Position numbers and translations under genes: made by a program. DNA of 64,000 nt from assembly GCA_965215385.1 (NCBI GenBank), contig OZ244059.1:496001-560000 (forward strand). Reading direction: 5' to 3'. Shown in pieces: positions 28,754-37,561 of the stretch (the first letter of the stretch is position 1; every line of letters starts with the position of its first letter). The notes beneath the pieces were generated by a model. It was not told the origin of the DNA and ran no database searches. It saw nothing but the letters and a program-made list of their open reading frames with translations. This DNA is from JAPORY01 sp965215385 (GTDB taxonomy: Bacteria > Pseudomonadota > Alphaproteobacteria > Rhodobacterales > Rhodobacteraceae).

Positions 28754-29251
28754 TTAGCGTTTAGAGAACTGGAAGCTTTTTCGCGCCTTTACTTTTCCAT
28801 ACTTCTTTCTTTCTACCACCCGACTATCACGGGTCAGAAAGCCCGCCGCCTTTAGAGCTGGGCGCAGCGAGGGGTCATACAGCTGTAAAGCTTTCGAAAT
28901 TCCATGCTTTAGAGCACCCGCCTGACCAGAAATTCCTCCGCCCTTTACCGTTGCCTTAACATCAAATTTCTCCTCGGCACCTACGACTTGAAAAGGTTGA
29001 CGCAAAACCATCTGCAAGACTGGCCTCGAAAAGTATTCGGCCATTTCCTTGCCATTTACCACCACCCGACCGACACCTGGCCTTATCCATACTCGGGCGA
29101 CCGCGTCCTTTCTTTTTCCCGTCGCATAAGAGCGTCCGAAACGATCCCTTTGCGGTTCCCGTTCCGTGCCTTCTTGCGGTTCTAATGACAACTGAATGGC
29201 CGCTTCACGGACTTCGTTGAGTTCTTCGAAAGATTTGAGTTGTTCTGCCAT
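28754..29251 (-). CDS. rpsI: 30S ribosomal protein S9
   Basis: 165 residues. The conserved core begins at YATGKRKDAVARVWIRPG and ends in the basic tail KKYGKVKARKSFQFSKR, the part that reaches the P-site tRNA. About 50 residues of acidic extension precede it (MAEQLKSFEELNEV...), a trait of Alphaproteobacteria. It lies five bases downstream of rplM and is co-transcribed with it, the near-universal arrangement. Confidence 0.98.
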   Translation of the reverse strand: MAEQLKSFEELNEVREAAIQLSLEPQEGTEREPQRDRFGRSYATGKRKDAVARVWIRPGVGRVVVNGKEMAEYFSRPVLQMVLRQPFQVVGAEEKFDVKATVKGGGISGQAGALKHGISKALQLYDPSLRPALKAAGFLTRDSRVVERKKYGKVKARKSFQFSKR

Positions 29252-29256
29252 GAAAG

Positions 29257-29715
29257 TCAGCTCCGAGTGTTTTTCTTATTTGCAGTTCTAAGGTCAAGAA
29301 CGTCCGGTTTTTGTGCTTCGTGCGGATGTTGATCACCCGTATAAATACGCAGATTGGTCAACAATCGTCGTGAGAGTTTATTACCAGGCAACATGCGTTT
29401 GACCGCCTGAAATAACACCCTCTCAGGGTGTTTGCCTTCTAAAATCTGGCGCTTTGTCCGCGACTTGATGCCGCCCGGGTATCCTGTATGCCAATAAAAG
29501 CGTTCATCGCGCTTCTTGCCCGTGAGTTGAATTTTTTCGGCGTTAATCACAATGATATTATCACCAACATCCATGTGTGGGGTGAAGCTCGCTTTGTGCT
29601 TGCCGCGCAGACGATTGGCTACCACCGATGCGAGCCGCCCGAGAACCAGACCCTCGGCATCAATTAAAATCCAAGACTTCCGGATATCCGCCGGTGTCGC
29701 GGAGAATGTTTTCAT
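29257..29715 (-). CDS. rplM: 50S ribosomal protein L13
   Basis: 152 residues. The start MKTFSATPADIRKSWILIDA and the GLVLGRLASVVANRLRGKHK core are typical of alphaproteobacterial L13. The end PHEAQKPDVLDL is also family-like. A strong AGGGAAGG lies before the ATG. A possible promoter (TTGACC, 17 bases, TAGAAG) lies about 90 bases upstream; the -10 is poor. It is first gene of the rplM-rpsI operon. Confidence 0.98.
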   Translation of the reverse strand: MKTFSATPADIRKSWILIDAEGLVLGRLASVVANRLRGKHKASFTPHMDVGDNIIVINAEKIQLTGKKRDERFYWHTGYPGGIKSRTKRQILEGKHPERVLFQAVKRMLPGNKLSRRLLTNLRIYTGDQHPHEAQKPDVLDLRTANKKNTRS

Positions 29716-29982
29716 CTGCCTTCCCTTCTATCCTTCAAACCATCTGACCCCATGGGGCACTACCAAATGCCAAAATCGGCTTCTATTGCCGAACGGCCTG
29801 TCGGTCAATAGATGAACATTGCGTCATTGATTTCAACCCAATGCAATTCACAAATTGATACGATGAGTGGAATAAGTCACTGACCGCTCTCCCCATTGCA
29901 AACCATAGGTAAGGTGAATCAAATCTGACAATCAGTAATTCTAGTGAAGATCATTGAGGACAGAAAAAACCAGATTGGCACC

Positions 29983-30447
29983 CTAATCCACGGCTACATC
30001 AATGCTTAGATCCGCTGCCGAGCCAGCGGGAGGAATTGCATAAGTCATTGTTGCGTGGGCGAGAGGCGCAATCGCTCCTTCCGCACATATCGAAATCGTA
30101 CCCGTTGCAAGTCGACGACCGAACTTGAGCAACTGGCCAGTGGCTACGAGATCAACGTCGCGCTTTGGCTTGCTGAAGAAATTGATCGTGCAGTTTGTCG
30201 TCACCGTCAACGGTTTAGGCCCAATATTCGCAAGCATTAGACAGTACATCGTGACATCGGCAAGCGCAAACATCGCCGGGCCTGATATGGTTGCCCCCGG
30301 TCGCAAATGCTTCTCGGTAACATGCAACTTCGTCGTAATATCTTCGCGCGAAACCTCAAGAATACAGTAATCATCTTTGAATAGCGGGAAGGCAATAGCC
30401 AGGAATGCATTCAGCATCTCCGTGTCCATCGCTGGCGGCTGTTTCAT
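29983..30447 (-). CDS. PaaI-family hotdog thioesterase
   Basis: 154 residues with one hotdog fold. The central segment PGATISGPAMFALADVTMYC contains the acidic residue on the long helix (D in ALADVT) used for catalysis, and TVTTNCTINFFSKP follows. It hydrolyses acyl-CoA thioesters; the acyl group is unknown. ATG at 30447 has AGGGGA at good distance; a longer N-terminus would be unusual for the family. In many alphaproteobacteria this gene and an enoyl-CoA hydratase gene sit just upstream of rplM, as here. Confidence 0.88.
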   Translation of the reverse strand: MKQPPAMDTEMLNAFLAIAFPLFKDDYCILEVSREDITTKLHVTEKHLRPGATISGPAMFALADVTMYCLMLANIGPKPLTVTTNCTINFFSKPKRDVDLVATGQLLKFGRRLATGTISICAEGAIAPLAHATMTYAIPPAGSAADLSIDVAVD

Positions 30448-30705
30448 GTCATGATTTCCCCTGTCGCAGTTCCAATCGCAATTTTCATGCGACTCAGGTT
30501 TCGGTATGGCAGCAAGCCCTGGCATCCTTAACCATCATAAGGTAATGAAAGTTTAGACCCACTTGGGCATAGTTTCCGATGAATTGATCCGTTTAAATTA
30601 GGCACCACTCAACCTCAACGTTAAGATTTATGGAGCAATCTGGTGGTCACATACTGTTCTCTGACCGCCAATGCAGCCCCCTGTCGCAGTTGCAGTTGTT
30701 TGTAG

Positions 30706-30711
30706 TATAAT
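30706..30711 (+). promoter_or_regulatory. possible -10 element of the enoyl-CoA hydratase gene
   Basis: A perfect TATAAT at 30706-30711, about 177 bases before the start codon. No good -35 lies 17 bases upstream, so this is only a candidate. Confidence 0.25.
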
Positions 30712-30887
30712 TGCATGGAACGAGTAAATTACCTTCGTCGCTCTTGATTATGCGGTCGCCGATGTTCACAAAGGCGGCCTATCCTGCTTCAAATGGTATC
30801 GTTGATTGCTGCCAAAACACCGGACGCAACAGATCGACGCAAGCACAATGTTGGCGATTTCTACAAATTTGCGGAGGAAAAATTAAG

Positions 30888-31667
30888 ATGTCAATTCTAG
30901 ATCGATCCGATCACGGCGGCGTCGCTCACTTGACGATGATGACACCTAAATCACTCAATGTATTATCCGACGAAATGCTTGCCGCATTGCAATCGCAGTT
31001 CGACGCTTTGCAATCTGACGGCGAAATTCGTGCCGTCATCTTATCAGCGCAAGGCTCAGCCTTTTGCGCTGGGCACGACTTGAAGCAAATGTCAGGGCAT
31101 CGCCAGAGTGCAGATCAAGGTGCTGGCTACTTTAGCGACTTGTTCGAGCGATGTGCCAAACTGATGACATCCATAGCTCACCTCCCGCAACCACTAATTG
31201 CACAGGTGCAGGGGGTGGCAACGGCCGCCGGTTGTCAGCTTGTGGCTTCTTGCGATATCGCTATCGCCTCGACAGAGGCTAGATTTGGGGTAAATGGCGT
31301 CAATATCGGCCTGTTTTGTTCAACCCCCGCCGTCGTACTCAGTCGAACGATTTCGCGAAAGCATGCCTTTGAGATGTTAACCACTGGTTGCTTTATTGAT
31401 GCTCACCGGGCTGAAACTCTCGGCTTGGTAAATCGAGTTGTTCCACCAGAGCAACTGGCGAAGGAAACGCTCGATATTGCGAATACAATAGCGGGCAAAC
31501 TCGCGTCCGCAGTTGCTGTCGGCAAACAGGCATTTTACCGACAGTTATCGCTCGCCGTCGATGAGGCCTATAGCTACTCCTCTGATGTCATGAAGCACAA
31601 CATGTTGAACCAAGATACGGCGGAAGGGATCGCGGCATTTTTGGAAAAACGATCCCCAAATTGGTGA
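30888..31667 (+). CDS. enoyl-CoA hydratase/isomerase family protein
   Basis: 259 residues of the crotonase superfamily. ATG at 30888 follows a strong GGAGGAAAAATTAAG. The first oxyanion-hole segment is SAFCAGHDLKQM and the second is GVNGVNIGLFCSTPAVVLS. The second region has the look of the ECHDC3-like group, in which one or both catalytic glutamates of true hydratases are missing. The reaction may therefore not be classic hydration. The gene is divergent from the thioesterase gene; both probably serve acyl-CoA metabolism. Confidence 0.9.
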   Translation: MSILDRSDHGGVAHLTMMTPKSLNVLSDEMLAALQSQFDALQSDGEIRAVILSAQGSAFCAGHDLKQMSGHRQSADQGAGYFSDLFERCAKLMTSIAHLPQPLIAQVQGVATAAGCQLVASCDIAIASTEARFGVNGVNIGLFCSTPAVVLSRTISRKHAFEMLTTGCFIDAHRAETLGLVNRVVPPEQLAKETLDIANTIAGKLASAVAVGKQAFYRQLSLAVDEAYSYSSDVMKHNMLNQDTAEGIAAFLEKRSPNW

Positions 31668-31763
31668 GGGCGTACCGTTTTCTGCGCCACCGGCAAACGT
31701 ATGCTGAAAAATTTCAGCGCCTTCCCTGCATTCAAGTTACCGCGATCTTGGGTTAAGTCGAAA

Positions 31764-33122
31764 ATGAATGGCGAGATAAACATCGTTGGCGGCGGCTTAG
31801 CCGGGTCGGAGGCGGCTTGGCAAGCGGCGCAGCACGGTGTCGGTGTCAACTTGTTTGAAATGCGCCCCGGTGTTGAAACCTTTGCGCACCAGACTGATCA
31901 CTTGGCCGAACTCGTCTGCTCTAATTCATTTAGATCTGACGATGACGCGACGACCGCTATCGGTCAGCTTCACTGGGAACTTCGTACGGCGGACGGTTTA
32001 ACGATGGCAGCAGCGGATAAGTATAAAATACCGGCCGGCAGTGCCTTGGCAGTAGATCGTGAAAAATTCGCGCAGCAAATCACCTCTTGTTTGAAGAATC
32101 ATCGTCAGATTACGGTAAGGAATAAAGAGGTGAAATCTCTGCCAGAAACGGGAATTTGGATCATTGCTTCCGGACCGGCAACTTCGGCGGCACTCGCACG
32201 TTCGATACAAGTAGCAACCAATCACTCAGAGCTCGCATTTTATGATGCGATGGCGCCAATTGTTTACGACGATTCTATTGATATGACGATTGCATGGCGA
32301 CAATCACGCTACGACAAAGGCGATTCCGAAGAAGAACGAACGGCTTATATCAACTGCCCGCTGAATCAGACACAATATGAGAACTTTGTTTTGGCCTTAC
32401 TGAGTGCTGAAAAAACGCCTCTGAATGGCAATTCCGATACCAGTTACTTTGACGGCTGTTTGCCAATCGAAGTTATGGCAGCGCGCGGTCGAGAGACGCT
32501 GCGTTATGGACCGATGAAACCGGTTGGCCTCACCAATCCGCATTGTCCAGAACAAAAACCTTACGCGGTTGTGCAGCTTCGGTGCGAAAATCGCTCGGGA
32601 ACTCTCCACAACATGGTTGGTTTTCAAACCAAGATGAAACATGGGGCGCAGGTCGAGGTTTTCCGCATGATTCCGGGATTAAACGCGGCAAAATTTGCTC
32701 GTCTGGGCGGCATTCATCGAAACACGTTCATTAATTCTCCGAAGCTGCTGGATGATCAGCTTCGACTTAAGTCGAGATCAAGCATTCGATTCGCAGGTCA
32801 AGTTACGGGGGTTGAGGGATATGTCGAAAGCGCGGCTATGGGTTTAGTTGCTGGTCGTATGGCGGCAGCTGAATTCAAAGGAAGGTTGCTGCCGCCGCCC
32901 CCGGATACGACCGCCACAGGTGCTTTGTTTAAGCATATCACCGTGGGCGCAAGGGCTGAGTCTTTTCAACCCATGAATGTCAACTTTGGACTTTTTCCGC
33001 CAATTAGTGGCACCGCCAGCGGCCGACGGCAACGAAAAGCCCGTTATAAGGGTTATACTGACCGAGCGAAGCTCGATTGGCAGGACTGGCTAATGAGGAC
33101 AACAGCGATACTGATGCCATGA
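31764..33122 (+). CDS. trmFO: tRNA (uracil-54-C5)-methyltransferase, folate/FAD-dependent (TrmFO)
   Basis: About 452 residues. TrmFO methylates U54 of the tRNA T-loop using methylene-tetrahydrofolate and FADH2. The FAD loop is INIVGGGLAGSEAAWQ at the start. The two active-site cysteines appear in AELVCSNSFRSDD and in FDGCLPIEVMAARGRETLRY. The C-terminus GRRQRKARYKGYTDRAKLDW is family-like. ATG at 31764 puts the FAD motif at the very N-terminus; the upstream extension is not conserved. The gene is common in Alphaproteobacteria and Firmicutes. Confidence 0.95.
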   Translation: MNGEINIVGGGLAGSEAAWQAAQHGVGVNLFEMRPGVETFAHQTDHLAELVCSNSFRSDDDATTAIGQLHWELRTADGLTMAAADKYKIPAGSALAVDREKFAQQITSCLKNHRQITVRNKEVKSLPETGIWIIASGPATSAALARSIQVATNHSELAFYDAMAPIVYDDSIDMTIAWRQSRYDKGDSEEERTAYINCPLNQTQYENFVLALLSAEKTPLNGNSDTSYFDGCLPIEVMAARGRETLRYGPMKPVGLTNPHCPEQKPYAVVQLRCENRSGTLHNMVGFQTKMKHGAQVEVFRMIPGLNAAKFARLGGIHRNTFINSPKLLDDQLRLKSRSSIRFAGQVTGVEGYVESAAMGLVAGRMAAAEFKGRLLPPPPDTTATGALFKHITVGARAESFQPMNVNFGLFPPISGTASGRRQRKARYKGYTDRAKLDWQDWLMRTTAILMP

Positions 33123-33433
33123 ACTTGCTGGCTCACGAAAGCCCAGGCCAATTGGATCAAGCTGCACGGACCGGCAACACTCACGGTTGAATTGCTTCGC
33201 ACTGCCAAAGAATAATAGCGTAGCGGTTTTATGCAACGACGACGGTGCTAGCGATTTTTGGCGGTGAGATCACCGCAAGGTCGCGTCGCGGGGCGCAATA
33301 AACTGACAAAGTTTAAACCCCTAATCTGATTTAAAAATTCTCTGTGAATCGAGGCGACAGTCGCTGGTTTGTTGTTGAGTACGATAATTTCACCCCTGTC
33401 ACTCTGGCGTTTGAACCATCCTGTTTACGAACC
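33123..33433. other. intergenic region with short dyad
   Basis: No gene supported. It contains a compact inverted repeat GCGGTGA-GA-TCACCGC at 33261-33276, with no U-run after it on either strand; role unknown. Confidence 0.4.
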
Positions 33434-34303
33434 ATGAAATTTGTTACCCGTTTCGCCCCGTCGCCTACTGGTCCCCTGCACCTTGGACATGCCTATTCAG
33501 CACTTCTTGCTCATGATATGGCACGGAATCGCAATGGAAAGTTTCTATTACGTTTGGAGGACATTGATCAGCAGCGCTGTCACCAGAAATGGGAAGAAGG
33601 TATTTTCGAGGATCTTTGCTGGCTTGGGATAAAGTGGGATGAGCCGGTTGTGCGTCAATCACGCAATCTCAAGACCTATCAAGTGGCCTTAGATAGCTTG
33701 TGGAATCGATGCCTGCTATATCCCTGCCGATGTAATCGCCGCGATATCCTTTCGGCACTCTCAGCGCCGCACACCGCTACTGCTCCTTTCGGTCCAGACG
33801 GTCCCATTTATCCCGGCACCTGTCGACCTAGTGACGATGAGAAACTGGGAACAATCCCAGACGAGAATGTTGCGTTGCGGTTGAATGTTGCAAAATTCGC
33901 AATTGGTAAAGCGTTCAGCTTTGTCGAATGTCGCTATAATGCTCGCAGTATTGCTCGTACGGTTCGATTCTTGGGGGGAGATTTGATCACAAGTGTTGGT
34001 GACTTCGTGGTTTCACGCCGTGGGCATTTGGGATCCTATCACCTTTGTGTCGTTCTTGATGATGCAGCGCAGGGAATAACCGAAGTGATTCGCGGGCAAG
34101 ATTTATTTTCCGCAACCAAAGTCCACGTGGTTCTTCAGTATCTATTTGATCTACCAACCCCGGTCTATCATCATCATACGCTTATAACCGACAACAACGG
34201 CAAACGCCTTGCCAAACGCAACGATGCCAGAGCCATTTCCCGGTATCGCAAAGCTGGTGCCTCTCCCGATGACATACGCGAGTTGGTTGGGCTAACCGAT
34301 TAA
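33434..34303 (+). CDS. gluQ: glutamyl-Q tRNA(Asp) synthetase
   Basis: 289 residues, the short GluRS-like enzyme that attaches glutamate to queuosine of tRNA(Asp). Visible are the HIGH-like signature (PTGPLHLGHAYSALL), the zinc ligands in PCRCNRRD and in YPGTCR, and the KMSKS-like loop GKRLAKRNDA. The anticodon-binding domain of true GluRS is absent, as expected. ATG at 33434 places the signature at the N-terminus; the longer in-frame start at 33344 adds an unrelated tail. Confidence 0.94.
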   Translation: MKFVTRFAPSPTGPLHLGHAYSALLAHDMARNRNGKFLLRLEDIDQQRCHQKWEEGIFEDLCWLGIKWDEPVVRQSRNLKTYQVALDSLWNRCLLYPCRCNRRDILSALSAPHTATAPFGPDGPIYPGTCRPSDDEKLGTIPDENVALRLNVAKFAIGKAFSFVECRYNARSIARTVRFLGGDLITSVGDFVVSRRGHLGSYHLCVVLDDAAQGITEVIRGQDLFSATKVHVVLQYLFDLPTPVYHHHTLITDNNGKRLAKRNDARAISRYRKAGASPDDIRELVGLTD

Positions 34304-34432
34304 CGAAACCACTGGATTATTGCGAGCGAGGCCGCGGAGCCCGACCCCAAGCAACCCCATAAAGAAGATGCCGTCGGGTACCGATCAAAACCTGCAGAAT
34401 ATAGGGCCGTCTGTATAAGTCGCTTCCTAATC

Positions 34433-34762
34433 CTAGAAGTCTGAGATCGTGGTGAAAAAACAACTGTGCTGCCCGGTATGACATGCTGGACCCGTTTGGT
34501 GCACAATAGCAAGCAGGCAATCGCGGTCGCAATCTAATCGCAGTTCAATTAGTTCCTGAACATGTCCTGAGGTTTCCCCTTTGATCCAAAGTTCTTGTCG
34601 TGAACGAGACCAATAGGTAACTCGTTTTGTCGCTAGGGTCTTGGCTATCGATTCTTTACTCATCCAAGCTAACATTAGAACGATGCCCGTGTTTTTTTCC
34701 TGTACAACGCAAGGGACCAAACCCGCCGAGTTAAACTTTACAGTTGTGACATCAAACGGCAT
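34433..34762 (-). CDS. hisI: phosphoribosyl-AMP cyclohydrolase
   Basis: 109 residues, the third step of histidine biosynthesis. Metal-binding residues are present in ELRLDCDRDCLL (three aspartates) and in CHTGQHSCFF (the CxxGxxSC signature). The segment TYWSRSRQELWIKGETSG is also diagnostic. It stands divergently from the Fe-S scaffold gene (64 bases between starts) and alone, without other his genes, as is common in this class. Confidence 0.95.
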   Translation of the reverse strand: MPFDVTTVKFNSAGLVPCVVQEKNTGIVLMLAWMSKESIAKTLATKRVTYWSRSRQELWIKGETSGHVQELIELRLDCDRDCLLAIVHQTGPACHTGQHSCFFTTISDF

Positions 34763-34826
34763 GTATACGGACTTTCCAAACTCAGAAACAGTTCAGTGCT
34801 TGGAGCATCGACGCAAAGGAAATCAA

Positions 34827-35273
34827 ATGAGTACCGACAGTGATCTCATGCAACTCTACTCAAGCAAGATACTGGCTTTAACCGCTACCATTCCTGACTT
34901 CAAGCATTTACAAAGTCCACAAGCGACAGTTAAGCGTCGCTCACCGCTATGCGGTTCAACGGTCCTTGTGGAAGTCAGCCTGCACGACGGCGCGGTGAGC
35001 GAGTTTACCCAGCAAGTGCGTGCGTGTGCGCTCGGGCAGGCGGCAGCAGCCGTCGTTGGGTCGGTCGTTGTTGGACTAACCGCAGAACAAATCGCGCAAG
35101 CACGAGATGAATTAGAGAAGATGCTTACGCAAGGTGCACCCACCCCTAGTCCACCATTTGAACAATTACACCTTCTGCGACCAGCGAAAGACTTTAAGAA
35201 TCGCCATGCGTCAATTATGCTTTCGCTTGAGGCAACTTCTGAGGCTGTTGCCATAGCCAGCCAAAGTGAATGA
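34827..35273 (+). CDS. Fe-S cluster assembly scaffold protein (NifU/IscU-like)
   Basis: 148 residues. The fold and cysteines are those of the alphaproteobacterial scaffold family: KRRSPLCGSTVLVEV, then VRACALGQAAAAVVG, and a C-terminal FKNRHASIMLSLEA that replaces the third IscU cysteine region. AAAGGA stands before ATG at 34827; the longer in-frame start overlaps hisI and is rejected. It probably holds nascent Fe-S clusters or acts in their transfer. Confidence 0.9.
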   Translation: MSTDSDLMQLYSSKILALTATIPDFKHLQSPQATVKRRSPLCGSTVLVEVSLHDGAVSEFTQQVRACALGQAAAAVVGSVVVGLTAEQIAQARDELEKMLTQGAPTPSPPFEQLHLLRPAKDFKNRHASIMLSLEATSEAVAIASQSE

Positions 35274-35511
35274 GCCGATAGCTCATCATCGCTTTTGTGA
35301 GTGGATGCACTTCAGATCATGTGACGATCGTTTAACCGCCGGTTTCATCTTCATTCATGATTTGACGCCGTCCGCCCAACTCGCTACTCATCACGATGCA
35401 ATTTCTACTCCCAACGGAGCGCAACCAGAATTCCTCGCCTTGGCAGTCCGTTATCAGCCGCTACCGCAGGCGTACGTCTGTAATGATATGGCTTCAGCCA
35501 TTCGGCTTTAA
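35266..35511 (+). CDS. hypothetical protein, doubtful
   Basis: An 81-codon frame beginning with GTG at 35266, overlapping the scaffold gene by eight bases and ending 17 bases before the peptidase gene. It is His-rich at the start (PIAHHRFCEWMHF) but has no domain I recognise. Its position inside an apparent operon is the only real support. The gene usually found after this scaffold in relatives (yidD) is not what is encoded here. Confidence 0.3.
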   Translation: MNEPIAHHRFCEWMHFRSCDDRLTAGFIFIHDLTPSAQLATHHDAISTPNGAQPEFLALAVRYQPLPQAYVCNDMASAIRL

Positions 35512-35528
35512 ACATTTGGATATGAACG

Positions 35529-36905
35529 ATGTCACTTGATGCGGTGCTCAAAGAAGTCGACTGCAACCTAAATTCAGCTACCGACCGGCTGCTGGATTTG
35601 TTGCGTATTCCGTCAATCTCTACCGACTCATCTTACGCAAATGACTGCGATCGAGCGGCCGACTGGCTAGTATCCGAAATTCAATCGCTTGGAATTGCTG
35701 ACGCCCGAAAAGTCCCTTCAGCCGGTCATCCAATGGTAATCGGGCACGCTCACGGGACGAAACCGCATTTATTGTTTTACGGACATTATGACGTTCAACC
35801 GGTGGATCCCGCTGCCCTATGGGATCACGATCCCTTTTGCCCGCAGATCGTCGACACGACCGCAGGAACAATCATCAAGGGACGAGGTGCCTCTGATGAC
35901 AAAGGTCAACTGCTGACGTTCTTGGAGGCGTGTCGCGCTTGGATTGCCGTCCACGGTAAGTTGCCTTGCGAAGTTACCCTTTTTTTTGAGGGCGAAGAAG
36001 AGTGCGGCTCACCGTCGATGCTTCAATTTATGCATGACTATAAGAGTGAATTGACTGCCGATGTCGCCCTCATTTGCGATACGGCTCTATTCGATAGTCG
36101 CTTGCCCGCAATCGTGACAATGTTGCGCGGTCTGATGGCAGAAGAAATTACCGTTAGTGGTGCGAACAAAGACCTGCATTCCGGGTTTTTTGGTGGCGCG
36201 GCAATCAATCCGATCCGAGTGCTCGCAAAAATCATCGCGCAGCTGCACGATGCGAACGGTAATGTCACCATTCCCGGATTCTACGACAACATTCCAGAGT
36301 TGCCCCGCAATACCAAACAACAATGGGACGAACTCGGATTCGATGCCGCAGCATTCTTAGGTGCCGTGGGGTTGAGCCAGCCCGCAGGTGAAGCCAATCG
36401 TTCGCCATTAGAAATGTTATGGTCGCGGCCGACCTGCGACTGCAATGGCATCTGCGGTGGGTATACGGGCGAGGGAATGAAGACCGTGCTTCCGGCTGAG
36501 GCGTCAGCCAAAATCAGTTTCCGGTTGGTCGAAGGCCAAGATCCTGACATAATACGCCAAAGTCTGCGCCAGCTGGTGCGGACGATGTTACCACCCGACT
36601 GCGCGGTAAAGTTTCGCGAACTCGGAACCGGGAGAGCTAGCCGTTTTGATACGTCAAAGCCAGTATTTACTGCTGCCCAGACGGCGTTAGCCGAAGAATG
36701 GAATGAACCCGTAGCATTTATTGGGTGTGGCGGTTCAATTCCGATTGCTGACTACTTTCAGAGCGTCTTGGACATGAACTCTTTGTTGATCGGTTTTGCC
36801 AAAGACGACGATCAAATTCACTCGCCGAATGAGAAATACGACCTCAGGAGCTTCCACAAAGGCATTCGGTCATGGGTACGATTTCTTGCTGAAGCAGCCT
36901 CTTGA
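35529..36905 (+). CDS. M20-family dipeptidase/deacylase
   Basis: 458 residues of the M20 zinc peptidases (ArgE/DapE/CNDP-like), cytosolic. The two-metal site is complete: GHYDVQPVDP, GRGASDDKG, the catalytic Glu in FEGEEECGSP, the Asp in LICDTALF, and the final His in DDQIHSPNE. The dimerisation lid lies between (DLHSGFFGGAAINP). It is best described as a dipeptidase or N-acyl-amino-acid deacylase; the exact substrate is not readable. It follows the scaffold gene on the same strand. Confidence 0.92.
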   Translation: MSLDAVLKEVDCNLNSATDRLLDLLRIPSISTDSSYANDCDRAADWLVSEIQSLGIADARKVPSAGHPMVIGHAHGTKPHLLFYGHYDVQPVDPAALWDHDPFCPQIVDTTAGTIIKGRGASDDKGQLLTFLEACRAWIAVHGKLPCEVTLFFEGEEECGSPSMLQFMHDYKSELTADVALICDTALFDSRLPAIVTMLRGLMAEEITVSGANKDLHSGFFGGAAINPIRVLAKIIAQLHDANGNVTIPGFYDNIPELPRNTKQQWDELGFDAAAFLGAVGLSQPAGEANRSPLEMLWSRPTCDCNGICGGYTGEGMKTVLPAEASAKISFRLVEGQDPDIIRQSLRQLVRTMLPPDCAVKFRELGTGRASRFDTSKPVFTAAQTALAEEWNEPVAFIGCGGSIPIADYFQSVLDMNSLLIGFAKDDDQIHSPNEKYDLRSFHKGIRSWVRFLAEAAS

Positions 36906-36989
36906 GATCTAGCGCTTGCCCCCTTGGCTGATCAAGAAGTCGGAGGTATCGGAGCTACAATTGAAAGCCTCATAGACCGACAAAAACCA

Positions 36990-37053
36990 GCGGCGGGCGG
37001 TTCTTTAGCCCGCTGTGGTAAAGCTTCACCGCCTGAGAAGTCGGGTTCTCAGG
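36990..37053 (+). terminator. stem-loops downstream of the peptidase gene
   Basis: Two hairpins lie after the M20 gene: a G/C-rich one near 36990-37016 (GGGC / GCCC core), and a perfect 8-bp stem CCTGAGAA / TTCTCAGG with 6-base loop at 37032-37053, followed by TCGTTTCG. The U-run is weak, so termination is plausible but not certain. Confidence 0.4.
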
Positions 37054-37291
37054 TCGTTTCGTCATCTCAAACTCCCACCACGGAACGGCCATTTGAACCG
37101 CGGCAAATCAACCTCTAGGCCGGTAGCAAGTGCTGCGCCTTGAATGGCACAACTGCAATGACTATCGGCCGTTACTGGATTTTTATCTGGCTACCAAGAA
37201 TACCAGAACGACCTGAGTTAAATCAAAATGAAGGAATTAAGTATGTTAGATTGATAGGTGTCTGACCTACCGCATTCCCAACCACGACACC

Positions 37292-37414
37292 ATGATCCTC
37301 GAAGTTGTTGCCCAGCAGACACGCCGCAACGTCGACAGAGTGCCCGTCAACTGGCGATTCACAACTGCAGCCGCTAGCATCAAATTCAAATCCCGATATC
37401 CATTACTTCAATGA
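37292..37414 (+). pseudogene. C-terminal fragment of a transposase, IS630-like
   Basis: A 40-codon end fragment: VDRVPVNWRFTTAAASIKFK, then SRYPLLQ and a stop. The pattern P-V-x-W-x-F-T-T-x-x-A-x-I-K-x-K-x-x-Y-P is one I associate with the C-terminus of IS630-type transposases. The rest of the element is missing. It is the leftmost of several IS scraps in this region. Confidence 0.4.
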
Positions 37415-37561
37415 GTATGGTACACTCGCTACTTCAGTCCCTGACCCAGAGGTGGCCTAACAAGGTCAAACCGGCTCAAAAAAGTCGCACAGCTTGAAAA
37501 ATTCGCTTGACTTTCACGTTTAAAGCCGCGATCACAAATTGTTTACAACTGTTGGAGAACT

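Noticed and set aside
33261..33276. GCGGTGA-GA-TCACCGC as a trmFO terminator
   Set aside because: The stem is short with a two-base loop and has no U-run after it on the plus strand. It is kept only as an unexplained dyad.
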